A stretch of 64,000 nucleotides of DNA, from assembly GCF_016908555.1 (NCBI RefSeq), contig NZ_JAFBEE010000004.1:119173-183172 (forward strand). Reading direction: 5' to 3'. The notes under the pieces are model-generated. The model had not been told where the DNA came from. It ran no database searches and worked only from the letters and a program-made list of their open reading frames with translations. The stretch comes from Alkaliphilus hydrothermalis. GTDB taxonomy: Bacteria; Bacillota; Clostridia; Peptostreptococcales; Natronincolaceae. The translations under genes were made by a program, and so were the position numbers. Positions 35,855 through 44,851 of this stretch are shown here, piece after piece. The number at the start of each line of letters is the position of its first letter. The stretch's first letter is position 1.

Positions 35855-37813
35855 TTATTTAATAATCTCAACCTCTTGAATACTGGCCTCCCAGTTTACT
35901 GTTAGACCAAAATTTTCTAATATAAATCGAAGGGGTACAAAGGTTGTATTATTTTTTAATATTGGCTTGAGGGTCAGAGTAACCTCTTTACCATTAACAA
36001 CCGCCTTCCCTTTTGAAGGCATTAGTACTAGATTCACTCCCTCTTGAACAATGGTAATGTATCCTGTCGAAGCCTCCCATTTTACAGTTCCTCCGATTGC
36101 TTCACCGATAAATCTCAAAGGAACATAGGTGGAACCATTGTCGATAAAGGGTGCTTCCGTCAATGGATGATTTTGATTATTCATAAAGGCCTCTTTACTA
36201 CCTACTTGTAGATAAATCCCATTGGACTTCCTTTCTCCAGTTAAGAAGCTGATTTTCTTTCTACTTGCCACCTTCCCCTTTGAATCATAGACCGTTACCT
36301 CTAACCCATGCTTACCTCTTGATAATTTATCGGCATCAAAGGAGAAAATAAAAGGAAATTGCTTTGCAGTTGTCAGTAGACTTCCATCCAACCTGTATTC
36401 CACCTTGCTAATGTAAGGATCATGGGTTTTAATCCATCCACTCCCCTTCACAATACCAGTTAAGTATGCTCCATCTACCAGAGGCTTCACGGCCTTCTTA
36501 TTTTGTATATCCTCTTTTACTGCATAGGGTCCATTCACTACCGATGAAAGGAAATAAGGGTCCTGTATCATCTGGGAGTATGCCTTTTTCAAACCCTCAT
36601 TTTCAAGAATACTGTAGTTGTTTAGCTTTCTTTCTGCACTATGGGCATATTTTAGGTTGTTGGCGGAATACCAGTTGATCATCTTTATCCTAGGATATTT
36701 TGTCTTGATACCATAATATAACATGTGCATTTTTGTAATGGCAAACTCTGTTGCATCCGTATCCCCAGCCGTACTATAGTGGGTGGCGGCGTACTCAGAT
36801 ATCTGAATTGGTTTTCTGGCGGCAAAATTTTTATATACAAAATCTAATAAATCCAATGGATTTACTTGATCGGCAGGTTGATTCGGATCTCCATTGAAGA
36901 ATTTTACGCTATATAGATTTACCCCTACCCAGTCTACATAGTCGTCCCCTGGATAGTACTCTAAAATATTCTTTTCTGGTACAGAGTTTGGCGCCCACAC
37001 CATCACCACATTGGGGGCGTCCTCCTTCATTACCTTTGATACTAAACGAAACTTTTCTATGTACTTTTTAGGGTTCCCATGCCAAGGTACCCAATCACCA
37101 TTCATTTCGGAATTAAATCTTAAAAATATCGGTACTTCTGCCTCCTTTGCCAGTTTAGCAAAACTCCTTAGGGTTTCATCATCCTTTACGATATCCAGGC
37201 CTTGAATGGTTTCTAGGGCTAGATGGACAGCAGCACCAGATTCCTTTACATTTCTTGCCCAGTTATGGGGAAAGGGCTTATCATAGGCATGATAAGTGTA
37301 ATAGACGGCATGTTGTTTACCCGTTAGTTCATTAAACTTCTTAACATTTCTATGTCCTACTGCTTCTTCATACTCCACAAAAGCACCTATATAGGCGCCT
37401 GTTTGCGGCTCATATTTTGCCAGTTTTATACTAGTATCCCCTTTGAATTCTGTCTCTACAAAGAGGTCTACTGTTGAGGTGATTGCCTCTGCCTTTCTCC
37501 TTAAAACAGTAGCACCATCCACGTCTCCGATTTTTTCGTAGATATCAGCTGCCTTGTAATAATAAGGGATGGCTTCATCAAATCGTTGAAGCAATACGTA
37601 AATATCTGCCACCATTCTAAGGTTGGCGGCGGATGGATTACCATCAACAGCAATCAAAAGGTATTTTAGAGCTTCTTCGTAATCTTGATTATTAAGAGCT
37701 TCTACCCCAAATTTGTAGGCTTTGTCGGGGTGCAGTGGTGTGCTCCCCCATGCTACTTGGGAAATCAATAAAGAAAAGAATAGTGCAAATAATATGTATT
37801 GTTTGTTTTTCAT
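35855..37813 (-). CDS. Secreted TPR-GH26-copper amine oxidase-like domain protein
   Basis: 652 aa from ATG at 37813 with AAAGGAGGAAGCG upstream. Signal peptide 1-23 ('SLLISQVAWGS'). Two or three TPR repeats (about 30-115: 'ALNNQDYEEALKYLLIAVDGNP', 'LQRFDEAIPYYYKAADIYEKIGD'). GH26-type barrel (about 130-450) with acid/base E236 in 'LRFNSEMNGDW' and nucleophile E340 in 'IQISEYAATH'. Then a Big-like segment and two copper-amine-oxidase N-terminal-like repeats at about 570-650 ('STYVPLRFIGEAIGG', 'TTFVPLRFILENFGL'), a common Firmicutes wall-binding module. Beta-mannan or related glycan hydrolysis is inferred. Monocistronic. Confidence 0.85.
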   Translation of the reverse strand: MKNKQYILFALFFSLLISQVAWGSTPLHPDKAYKFGVEALNNQDYEEALKYLLIAVDGNPSAANLRMVADIYVLLQRFDEAIPYYYKAADIYEKIGDVDGATVLRRKAEAITSTVDLFVETEFKGDTSIKLAKYEPQTGAYIGAFVEYEEAVGHRNVKKFNELTGKQHAVYYTYHAYDKPFPHNWARNVKESGAAVHLALETIQGLDIVKDDETLRSFAKLAKEAEVPIFLRFNSEMNGDWVPWHGNPKKYIEKFRLVSKVMKEDAPNVVMVWAPNSVPEKNILEYYPGDDYVDWVGVNLYSVKFFNGDPNQPADQVNPLDLLDFVYKNFAARKPIQISEYAATHYSTAGDTDATEFAITKMHMLYYGIKTKYPRIKMINWYSANNLKYAHSAERKLNNYSILENEGLKKAYSQMIQDPYFLSSVVNGPYAVKEDIQNKKAVKPLVDGAYLTGIVKGSGWIKTHDPYISKVEYRLDGSLLTTAKQFPFIFSFDADKLSRGKHGLEVTVYDSKGKVASRKKISFLTGERKSNGIYLQVGSKEAFMNNQNHPLTEAPFIDNGSTYVPLRFIGEAIGGTVKWEASTGYITIVQEGVNLVLMPSKGKAVVNGKEVTLTLKPILKNNTTFVPLRFILENFGLTVNWEASIQEVEIIK

Positions 37814-37937
37814 ACGCTTCCTCCTTTGTTTAAAGATGCTGTAAATAGTACTCTTGATCAAATTAAGAATTTTTTTTACATTTTTATTATATCATGGTTT
37901 GTGATTACTTGGTGGTGCTTGGAGTTAAAATAGAATA

Positions 37938-37985
37938 GAAAAATTGCTTCAACTTAGAACTATAACTAAGTTGAAGCAATTTTTA
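37938..37985. terminator. Long perfect hairpin, terminator-like on both strands
   Basis: AAAATTGCTTCAACTTAG and its reverse complement form an 18-bp perfect stem with an 8-nt loop and T-rich flanks. In the 342-bp gap 37814-38155, which also holds the terminator at 38086. Confidence 0.65.
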
Positions 37986-38085
37986 TTTTAGGCTAATTCA
38001 TAACCTTTAAATGTACATCAAAATTGAATCTTTATGTAAATACAAAAAATAATAAATTTCCTATTATATTCTATTTATAAGCCAA

Positions 38086-38129
38086 AAATTCCAACCATCA
38101 ACCTTTACTAGGTGATGGCTGGAATTTAT
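38086..38129 (-). terminator. Terminator of the lipoprotein gene
   Basis: Minus strand AATTCCAGCCATCA pairs with TTGATGGTTGGAATT (wobbles), followed by TTTGG; loop CCTAGTAAAGG. Confidence 0.7.
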
Positions 38130-38155
38130 GTGGATTTATAATATCAACTCTCATA

Positions 38156-39268
38156 TTAATCCAAAGGTAGAAACGTAAAACTTTCATGATCCCATTCAAT
38201 AGCCTTCGGTAAAGGAATAGCATCCCTCTCCATCAAAGACCCCTTTTCTATTTGATAATGATTAATCGTCAAATCTTGATCTTCATCCTCAAGGGCTACA
38301 TACAGGTTCCCCTCTTCAAAATGCACCCCTCTAATCCAACCCTCGAAATCGTCTAAATGATAGGAGTCCACCAGATTATAGTCCAAGTCAAATACCAGGA
38401 CCTCTCCTGCAATATCCAGTAGATGTAATTTATCTCCATAGGAATAAGCTCCATATATGGTAAAGTCCTTCAACTCCTTTTCTTCAACTATATTTCCCTT
38501 TGAGTATGCTGCCATAAATGATTTTCCAGTAGGTATTGCTGATTCATCCATTTCAGGTCTATAAAGGATGATATCTTCACCAAACAACACTAGTTGTCGG
38601 TTCGGCTCACCTTCATATTTGTCATCTAAAATTGTATCCCTGATCACCTCTCCCTTACTTTCTTGGATTTCCATTATAGCTGATTTTCTAAAAAAAACAT
38701 TATCACCTTTTTTGTTTAAATCTAAATATTGTAGATAGATTGTTCCATTGTTATTGATTGCAGAACATAAAATTTTATCATAGAAGGTTAAGTTCCTATA
38801 TTCTTCTTCATCATAGTTTCTATATAACAACTCTGATACGTAGCCTCTATCAGAAAAACCTACATTCAGTCCTGTAAAAAGATAATCCTTTGTTTTGGAA
38901 GCAAATAAAACCCCAAAGTAAGCGCCTTCACCATATCGGTCATTTAAGAAAGAAATTTCCTCGATACCATCATTGGTAATTGAAAAATGCGTATTCTTTT
39001 GCCTAGAAAAAAATAATAATTCCTCACCTGCTCTAATGGAGTTGGCAATTACAATTGAACTATTGATGGGATACTCTTTTACCGCTCCATCTTCATATAG
39101 AATTGAAAACGAATTGATTAGTTTTTCTTTTGAACCCCCGCTAAAGGCAATAACATATTTTCCATTCACTAAATCTACTTGGTTGGCTGTCTCTTTCCCC
39201 TTACTACATCCAGATAACAAAATCAATGCAAGTATAATACCCATTATTAAAATAATTGTTTTTTTCAT
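38156..39268 (-). CDS. Hypothetical lipoprotein, possible beta-propeller
   Basis: 370 aa from ATG at 39268 (GGGGTG upstream). The lipoprotein signal ends ALILLSGC (Cys about 22). The mature part is all-beta with short repeated strands such as 'LVLFGEDIILYRPEMDE' and 'GDKLHLLDIAGEVLVFDLDYN', which suggests a seven-bladed beta-propeller or similar. No catalytic motif or named family recognised. Exposed on the outer face of the membrane. Transcribed before the GH26-like gene with its own terminator. Confidence 0.65.
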   Translation of the reverse strand: MKKTIILIMGIILALILLSGCSKGKETANQVDLVNGKYVIAFSGGSKEKLINSFSILYEDGAVKEYPINSSIVIANSIRAGEELLFFSRQKNTHFSITNDGIEEISFLNDRYGEGAYFGVLFASKTKDYLFTGLNVGFSDRGYVSELLYRNYDEEEYRNLTFYDKILCSAINNNGTIYLQYLDLNKKGDNVFFRKSAIMEIQESKGEVIRDTILDDKYEGEPNRQLVLFGEDIILYRPEMDESAIPTGKSFMAAYSKGNIVEEKELKDFTIYGAYSYGDKLHLLDIAGEVLVFDLDYNLVDSYHLDDFEGWIRGVHFEEGNLYVALEDEDQDLTINHYQIEKGSLMERDAIPLPKAIEWDHESFTFLPLD

Positions 39269-39345
39269 GTTGGTCACCCCAATAGATTAAGTCCAATATA
39301 GTACAGCCCAACAAAAGGCATGTACTATATTGGCATTTTTTAATG

Positions 39346-40059
39346 TTAGTCTTTGTAATATACAGTAGTCATGTGGCTACCTGTCAATTCTGCTGGTGAT
39401 ACAACTGTGTCATAAGGGAAACGATCTATATTGATCCCAGCATCTGACCATGCTCTCCATACTAACTGAGAACAATAATAGCTGTTGGTGGTAAATTTGT
39501 TTAAGAAGAACCAGTTGTAAGGAAGTCTTGGAGATTTAGATACAATAGCTGTTGCATTATTAACTGCATTTTGTCTAGAAGTGCTTGTACTTCCATTTAC
39601 TCGAAGTCCATATACTTTACTCAGGTTATCCCAGTATCTATACTCATACTGAACACCGTCAATTCCACTTGGACTCTTGCTTCCTGGCCAAGATGAAATA
39701 CACCAAACTCCACCACTTGTTTCTACAAGCGAAGCATGTCCTACTAAAGCAAAATCTATTCCTGAGGTAGTTCCTGAAAATGAAACAAAAACATCCCCTG
39801 GTACTACATTAATAGATTGAGTTGAAAAAGAGCCATCCTTTATCTTGCTTGCTTTTTCTTTCTTTACTTTTTTCTCAAACTCATCAATTAATTTGTACTG
39901 CATATCTTCGTAATATTTAGCATCTACCTTACCATTTTCGTCATATACAATTGTACTTTTCAATTCCTCTGGTATTTCTTTTTGGTTAGCCATTACTGGT
40001 ACGCTTAGAGCCATAACCAACAATACACTACAAACTAAACAAAGCATTTTGTTTTTCAT
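39346..40059 (-). CDS. Secreted YiiX/YebB-like (NlpC/P60-type) cysteine hydrolase
   Basis: 237 aa from ATG at 40059 (AAGGAGGTTG upstream). Signal peptide 1-24 ('LSVPVMA'). Helical linker 30-75. The hydrolase half has a permuted papain-like order: His in 'ALVGHASLVET' (about 115), then the Cys nucleophile in 'NSYYCSQLVWRAW' (about 194-206). The YiiX/YebB group acts on amide or lipid substrates, often peptidoglycan. The 5' leader contains the structured element at 40106-40192. Confidence 0.82.
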   Translation of the reverse strand: MKNKMLCLVCSVLLVMALSVPVMANQKEIPEELKSTIVYDENGKVDAKYYEDMQYKLIDEFEKKVKKEKASKIKDGSFSTQSINVVPGDVFVSFSGTTSGIDFALVGHASLVETSGGVWCISSWPGSKSPSGIDGVQYEYRYWDNLSKVYGLRVNGSTSTSRQNAVNNATAIVSKSPRLPYNWFFLNKFTTNSYYCSQLVWRAWSDAGINIDRFPYDTVVSPAELTGSHMTTVYYKD

Positions 40060-40105
40060 GGTAACAACCTCCTTAGTTTTATACATCCCTTTTATTATAT
40101 TATAG

Positions 40106-40192
40106 TTTCTACATCGAGAACCTCCTCTCCCATAAGAAGGTTTTGCTCATTGGTTTGCTCTGGGAGTAGCAAACAACGACTCTTTGTAGAAA
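40106..40192 (-). promoter_or_regulatory. Three-way-junction leader RNA with complementary loops
   Basis: In the leader of the YiiX-like gene, the minus-strand RNA forms P1 TTTCTACA/TGTAGAAA enclosing P2 GTTTGCT-ACTCCCAG-AGCAAAC and P3 AACCTTCT-TATGGGAG-AGGAGGTT. The two hairpin loops are complementary over six bases (CTCCCA with TGGGAG), a kissing-loop arrangement like purine riboswitches. The junctions do not match purine consensus. It ends about 46 nt before the start codon. Likely a cis-regulatory RNA of unknown class. Confidence 0.6.
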
Positions 40193-40237
40193 TATAATCT
40201 CCAACAGAGTTGTAACAATGAATTGTTATTGTTCATT

Positions 40238-40266
40238 ATTTTATATGCATGTTGTACTATTTTCAA
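40238..40266 (-). promoter_or_regulatory. Promoter of the YiiX-like gene
   Basis: Minus strand -35 TTGAAA (40261-40266), 17-bp spacer, -10 TAAAAT (40238-40243). It starts a leader of about 170 nt that includes the three-way junction. Confidence 0.65.
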
Positions 40267-40413
40267 ACAAATATGTTACCATTATTATAATGCTTATTCT
40301 ATTTTTTTTCTACTTTTTTTTGATAAAAATTGCCAGTTTTGCAAATGATTTGTTAAATTAGTACTAAAGTACTAGTTTGATCTATGCCTCAAAACTTCTT
40401 TTTCGATAATAAA

Positions 40414-41233
40414 GTAGGGAAACTACTCTCATAGCTTCCCCCTTATCAAACCGTACGTGCCCTACTAAGGCATACGGCTTACCAACGTGTTTAAATGAAT
40501 CAATTAATTGATATAACATGACTAGCATTAATCTTTCTTATACGGTCAGGAGTATAGTATTCCTGACCTTTTTCTTTTAGTCTTTGTATATTCTTCTCTG
40601 TTTTCTTTCTGGTTTTTGCTGTCAATTTCTCAAGATATTGTTCTATACCATATCCCCACATTTTGTTGTAATACAACCAATGGCACGGTATTAACCCTAT
40701 TCTTGCAAAGTATTCATTATTCCATTTTCTTACCATTAACCAACCTTTCCTTTGACATGGATTCTTGTGTATCATCGCTACCCTCAATCTTATATCCCAC
40801 TACCCCTTACGGGCTTGAATAGAGCTCTCACAGGGTCACTGCATTTTCCTTCCTAACATACCGAGTACTTTCACATGATAAACTATCCTAACTCGACTGA
40901 TTCATTGGGTTAGAATTATTGGCTTCCCATTTTTTTTGCATAGTCGCCAGTTTACCCCGCCACCTGTACTTCACACCTTTGCATTTCGGTCTGCTAGTCC
41001 GCCTATGGGTCTCTCGACATACCACGTCTCCTTCAGACAACACCTCACGATATTGCCCTAGACTAAGCTTCCTAGGTTGTATCAGCACTCCTAGGGAAGG
41101 ACTTTCACCTTCGAGAATTCCTATGTTTCAACTCTATATGTCCTGTTTTTATTCTCAGAATATTATGGACAACAAGTTTAATTCATAGAACCAGACAGGC
41201 TATCGCCTATCTATATGCAACTGCCTGTCGCAC
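40414..41233 (-). mobile_element. Group II intron, class C-like, with deleted reverse transcriptase
   Basis: On the minus strand it begins GTGCGACAGGCAG at 41233, right after a terminator stem and six T. Domain I-like sequence follows (GGTGAAAGTCCTTCC, AGACCCATAGGCGGACTAGC). It ends with a domain V (40448-40480: AAGCCGTATGCC...GGCACGTACGGTTT) and domain VI (GGGGAAGC...AGTTTCCC) to CCTAC at 40414. Insertion directly behind a rho-independent terminator is the hallmark of class IIC introns. About 820 nt, too short for an RT, so it depends on another intron for movement. Confidence 0.85.
40500..40787 (-). pseudogene. Remnant of group II intron reverse transcriptase/maturase
   Basis: Open frame in domain IV of the intron. 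'RKWNNEYFARIGLIP' resembles the C-terminal LNNxYxxxxGL segment of intron-encoded RTs. The palm with YADD and most of the protein are deleted. The last 50 residues are basic and helical. No function expected. Confidence 0.65.
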
Positions 41234-41235
41234 AA

Positions 41236-41268
41236 AAAACATCTACCTTTCATTAGGTAGATGTTCCC
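41236..41268 (-). terminator. Terminator of the DUF1874 gene, host of the group II intron
   Basis: Minus strand ACATCTACCT-AATGAA-AGGTAGATGT followed by TTTTT, then the intron 5' end. The intron splits the T tract: the 3' flank resumes TTTATTATCG at 40413. Confidence 0.85.
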
Positions 41269-41311
41269 GTCAGTTCTCTACTATTTAACTTATAATATTT
41301 GCTTTAAAAAC

Positions 41312-41650
41312 TTACTCCAACCTCACCATAATTTTCAAGCAATAACCAATTTTGTCAACTTCCTCTTTAGATAATATTACGCCCTCTTCTGGTCGTATAT
41401 TCAATTTTAAGACAATAGCAATTTGCCCCACCTGTTGATGAAATTCAATCCTATTCATAGGAATAGGTTGCTCCAATATATCTGTTAAAATTTCTGCTGT
41501 GGCTTTATGACCGATGGCAGAAATGACTCCTTTTTCTGCCATCAGTTTTTTAGCTGATTCCACATTAATATCTTGAATAGAATAAATACCATTGGTGGTG
41601 GCAATTGTTCCGTTAAAAAGTACTATTGGTAAACTAGTATCCTGCTTCAA
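41312..41650 (-). CDS. DUF1874 protein (AcrIII-1 / YddF family)
   Basis: 112 aa, full length for DUF1874. The family signature 'ISAIGHKATAEIL' has the histidine at H48, equivalent to catalytic His47 of SIRV1 gp29; 'NIRPEEG' (R86, E88, E89) matches the second conserved patch (R85/E88). The founding viral protein degrades cyclic tetra-adenylate and blocks type III CRISPR; B. subtilis YddF of ICEBs1 is a relative of unknown role. Here it could be a viral remnant or a host ring nuclease. Ribosome site GGAGGACG. Confidence 0.85.
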   Translation of the reverse strand: MKQDTSLPIVLFNGTIATTNGIYSIQDINVESAKKLMAEKGVISAIGHKATAEILTDILEQPIPMNRIEFHQQVGQIAIVLKLNIRPEEGVILSKEEVDKIGYCLKIMVRLE

Positions 41651-41680
41651 GTAACGTCCTCCTTATCGTCTACTTTTGGA

Positions 41681-42646
41681 CTATCTTAGCCCCTTCTTCT
41701 TTAGCACTTGAAGAAGTAGTTGTGGTCTATCGGTTATGATTCCATCTGCTCCTAGGTCGATTAACGCTTCCATTTCTTCTTCTGAGTTAATTGTCCAATA
41801 ATAGATCGGCATTTTTCTAGCCCTTACTTCCTTCAAGAGGGCTTCAGTTGTAAGATCAATATTTATACCTTTGATATTGTACCCAATTGGTAGGCTTAGA
41901 ATCTCAAATGAAACTAGATTATTCAGACTTGGAAGCATGGCTTTGTGAAAACCATAAAAATAATACATTTCTCCTTCACTGGCGGTGGTTTTAATCTTGT
42001 CATTGGAAATTTTTCTTAATTCTCTAATGGTATCTCTATCAAAGGAAGCTACAACAATTTTTTCCTCCATATTATATTCTTGTACTAAATTCCAGAATAC
42101 TTCAGCACTCTTCTTCCCATCTTCCCCTGCATCCTTTAGCTCAATCAGCATCTTTTGCTTAGGATACTTTGAAAATACGTCTTGAAGTGTAGGTATGTAG
42201 GCTCCTTCAGCAATATAGGGATTCTTTGCTTCCCCCCGTAGTACTTTTCCCTCCGTATTCTCCAGGCCATAGGCTGCATTTAGTTCTTTAATTTCTGAGT
42301 ATGCCAACTCTCTTACTTTTCCTGTCCCATTGGTGGTACGGTCAACAGTAAGGTCATGAATGGTAATCAATTGGTCGTCCTTAGTTAAGGCAACATCAAA
42401 CTCTAATATATCCACCCCTAGGGCTACAGCATGTTCAAAGGCAATATTGGTGGAGGCTGGTCTTTCTTGATTCCCTCCCTGATGGGCAATGATCAGAGGA
42501 GCTCCCTTTGTGTTTTTAAACCATTGGTCTTCTAAGTCTGTCGTTTTTTCCGGTAGTAGTAAGTTCCCCCCAAACAAAAACACAATCCCAAGTAAAATCG
42601 GAATCAATTTCTTCTTTTTCTTTCTTCGTTTAGTAAAAGTCAACAT
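41681..42646 (-). CDS. glpQ: Membrane-anchored glycerophosphodiester phosphodiesterase
   Basis: 321 aa from ATG at 42646 (TTGGAGG upstream). A basic N-terminus and one helix ('LIPILLGIVFLFGGNLLL') anchor an extracytoplasmic GDPD TIM barrel. Catalytic motifs: 'IIAHQGGNQERPASTN' (H about 56 and the ExxPxxT box) and 'LEFDVALTKDDQLITIHDLTVDRTTNGTG' (metal E/D and catalytic H about 100). The C-terminal 'YYWTINSEEEMEALIDLGADGIITDRP' is standard. Splits glycerophosphodiesters into alcohol and glycerol 3-phosphate. Lies 30 bp upstream of the DUF1874 gene, so possibly co-transcribed. Confidence 0.88.
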   Translation of the reverse strand: MLTFTKRRKKKKKLIPILLGIVFLFGGNLLLPEKTTDLEDQWFKNTKGAPLIIAHQGGNQERPASTNIAFEHAVALGVDILEFDVALTKDDQLITIHDLTVDRTTNGTGKVRELAYSEIKELNAAYGLENTEGKVLRGEAKNPYIAEGAYIPTLQDVFSKYPKQKMLIELKDAGEDGKKSAEVFWNLVQEYNMEEKIVVASFDRDTIRELRKISNDKIKTTASEGEMYYFYGFHKAMLPSLNNLVSFEILSLPIGYNIKGINIDLTTEALLKEVRARKMPIYYWTINSEEEMEALIDLGADGIITDRPQLLLQVLKKKGLR

Positions 42647-42934
42647 AATAACAACCTCCAATTTTTCATTAAAAATGCCCCTGTATAAAGCTATTCCTGT
42701 ATAAGTCCTACACTCTATTATACTGGGGTTTAGTTGAATTCACAATGAGTAAATGGAATATTCTCTTTATACCAGTTTTGCAATTACAAAAGATTCATTA
42801 TTTAGGCTGCTTCTTATTCAAAAAAATTTGCTGTTTTTTACATAAAATATTTTATTTTCAGATCATTAATGTATAATTGAATAGTAACAATTTTTTTATC
42901 TGCAATTCTTATATTATAGAAAGGGTGACGGAAT

Positions 42935-44746
42935 ATGAGTAACGAGTTAAAAAGTAGAGCTGAAGTAGACGTGAACCTCACGTGGGACTTGTCCCATATC
43001 TTCAGAAATAGCGAAGAGTATGAAGCAACACTAGAAGAGGTTGTACAGAGTGCTAAAACAATCGAGGAAACATATAAGGGGAACTTACATAATTCCGATA
43101 CAATCCTAAGCTGTTTAGCCGAATATGAAGCATTAACGGTAAAAATGAACCTAGTGGGTACTTATCCCTCATTAGCCACATCTGTTGATGAAACGAACCA
43201 AGAAAATCAAACTAGATATATGAAAATGAACACTGTGCTTTCAGAGGTATACAGTTCATTAACCTTCATAGATAGTGAATTAAAAGCAACCGATGATACC
43301 CTATTGGACGAAGCAATAGGAAAGACGAATACTTATAAAAATTATCTTGAAGATATCAAAAAAGAAAAGAAGCATATGCTTCATCCTGATGTAGAAAAGG
43401 CGCTAGCTTCTCTAGCACCAGTATTAAACGCTCCCTACAGATTGTACAATCAAGCTAAGCTTGCTGACTTAGACTTTGAAAACTTTGAAGTAGATGGAAA
43501 GGAATATCCCCTTAGCTTTGTTTTGTTTGAAAACCAATGGCAGGGAGATGCAAATACGGCAATTAGAAGAACTGCCTTCGATGCCTTCTCTAAAAATTTA
43601 CGAAAGTATGCCAATACCATAGCGACTACCTACCAAACCCAACTACAAAAGGAAAAAACTATGGCAACAATGAGAAAGCATCATTCTGTTTTTGACTATC
43701 TTTTGTTTGATCAAAAAGTGGATCGTAGTCTTTATGACAGGCAAATAGATGTGATTATGGAAGAGTTGGCTCCCCATATGAGGAAATACGCAAAGCTCAT
43801 CAAAAGAATTTATAAGTTAGATGAGGTTACCTTTGCTGACCTAAAGGTATCTATTGATCCAGAATATGACCCACAGGTGACTGTGGAGGATTCAAAAAAG
43901 TATGTTGAAGGTTCTTTAGCCATCATGGGGGAAGATTACCTCAAGTTAATGATGAAATCCTATGATGAGAGATGGGTTGATTTTGCCCAAAATAAAGGGA
44001 AATCCACTGGTGGCTTCTGTGCTACACCCTATGGTGTCCATTCTTATATTTTACTCTCATGGACAGGACTGATGAGTGAAGTCTTTACGTTAGTTCATGA
44101 GCTAGGTCATGCAGGGCACTTTATTTTAGCCCAACAGCAAAACAGCCTTTTTAACGTAGAGCAATCCCGTTATTTTGTAGAGGCTCCTTCAACTATTAAC
44201 GAGCTTCTTCTGGCAAACTATCTAATGGAGCAAAAAGATGAGCCAAGATTCAAAAGATGGGTACTATCTTCTTTAGTTAGTAATACTTATTATCATAACT
44301 TTGTAACTCATCTGTTGGAGGCTGCTTATCAAAGGGAAGTATATAAGATTATCGATGCTGGTGGCAGTGTTCATGCTGCCAAATTAAGCGAAATCAAAAA
44401 AGAAGTCCTAGAGAAATTCTGGGGAGATTCCGTTGTCATCAACGAAGGGGCTGAGCTTACTTGGATGAGACAACCCCACTACTACATGGGTCTTTATCCC
44501 TATACCTATAGTGCAGGTCTTACAGTGGCAACTGCTGTTAATCTAAGAATACTTAATGAGGGAGAAGTAGCTGTAAGGGATTGGCTAGAAGTATTAAAGG
44601 CTGGCGGTACTAAAACTCCTATGGAATTAGCTAAAATGGGCGGTGTGGATATTACAACTGATCAACCTTTAAAGGATACCATTGCTTATGTTGGTAAAAT
44701 GATTGACGAAATTATTCAACTTACGGATGAATTAGACAATAGATAA
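42935..44746 (+). CDS. pepF: Oligoendopeptidase F
   Basis: 603 aa, standard length. M3 zinc metallopeptidase: 'TLVHELGHAGH' gives H388-E-x-x-H392, and the third ligand Glu is in 'VEAPSTINELL'. The N-terminal PepF domain covers 20-200; the C-terminal 'RQPHYYMGLYPYTYSAGL' substrate loop is present. Cleaves oligopeptides of about 7-17 residues in the cytoplasm. Ribosome site AAAGGGTG. Own terminator. Confidence 0.95.
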   Translation: MSNELKSRAEVDVNLTWDLSHIFRNSEEYEATLEEVVQSAKTIEETYKGNLHNSDTILSCLAEYEALTVKMNLVGTYPSLATSVDETNQENQTRYMKMNTVLSEVYSSLTFIDSELKATDDTLLDEAIGKTNTYKNYLEDIKKEKKHMLHPDVEKALASLAPVLNAPYRLYNQAKLADLDFENFEVDGKEYPLSFVLFENQWQGDANTAIRRTAFDAFSKNLRKYANTIATTYQTQLQKEKTMATMRKHHSVFDYLLFDQKVDRSLYDRQIDVIMEELAPHMRKYAKLIKRIYKLDEVTFADLKVSIDPEYDPQVTVEDSKKYVEGSLAIMGEDYLKLMMKSYDERWVDFAQNKGKSTGGFCATPYGVHSYILLSWTGLMSEVFTLVHELGHAGHFILAQQQNSLFNVEQSRYFVEAPSTINELLLANYLMEQKDEPRFKRWVLSSLVSNTYYHNFVTHLLEAAYQREVYKIIDAGGSVHAAKLSEIKKEVLEKFWGDSVVINEGAELTWMRQPHYYMGLYPYTYSAGLTVATAVNLRILNEGEVAVRDWLEVLKAGGTKTPMELAKMGGVDITTDQPLKDTIAYVGKMIDEIIQLTDELDNR

Positions 44747-44756
44747 TAATGACTAG

Positions 44757-44796
44757 AAAAACAGGGAAAGCTATGCAATTCTTCCCTGTTTTTTGT
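44757..44796. terminator. Terminator after pepF
   Basis: AAACAGGGAA and TTCCCTGTTT pair, followed by TTTTTGTC. Also usable by the convergent MATE gene. Confidence 0.8.
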
Positions 44797-44851
44797 CTAT
44801 TGATAGATGGTTTTCCACCGCTATTTAGGATGCTTTATTGTTTGATTTTTA

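Noticed and set aside
40106..40192. Purine riboswitch
   Set aside because: Kissing loops fit, but the junction sequences (TATAA, TAC and CCGTAAAT types) are absent.
40888..41088. 66-aa minus-strand frame
   Set aside because: The sequence is domain I of the group II intron RNA, so the open frame is accidental.
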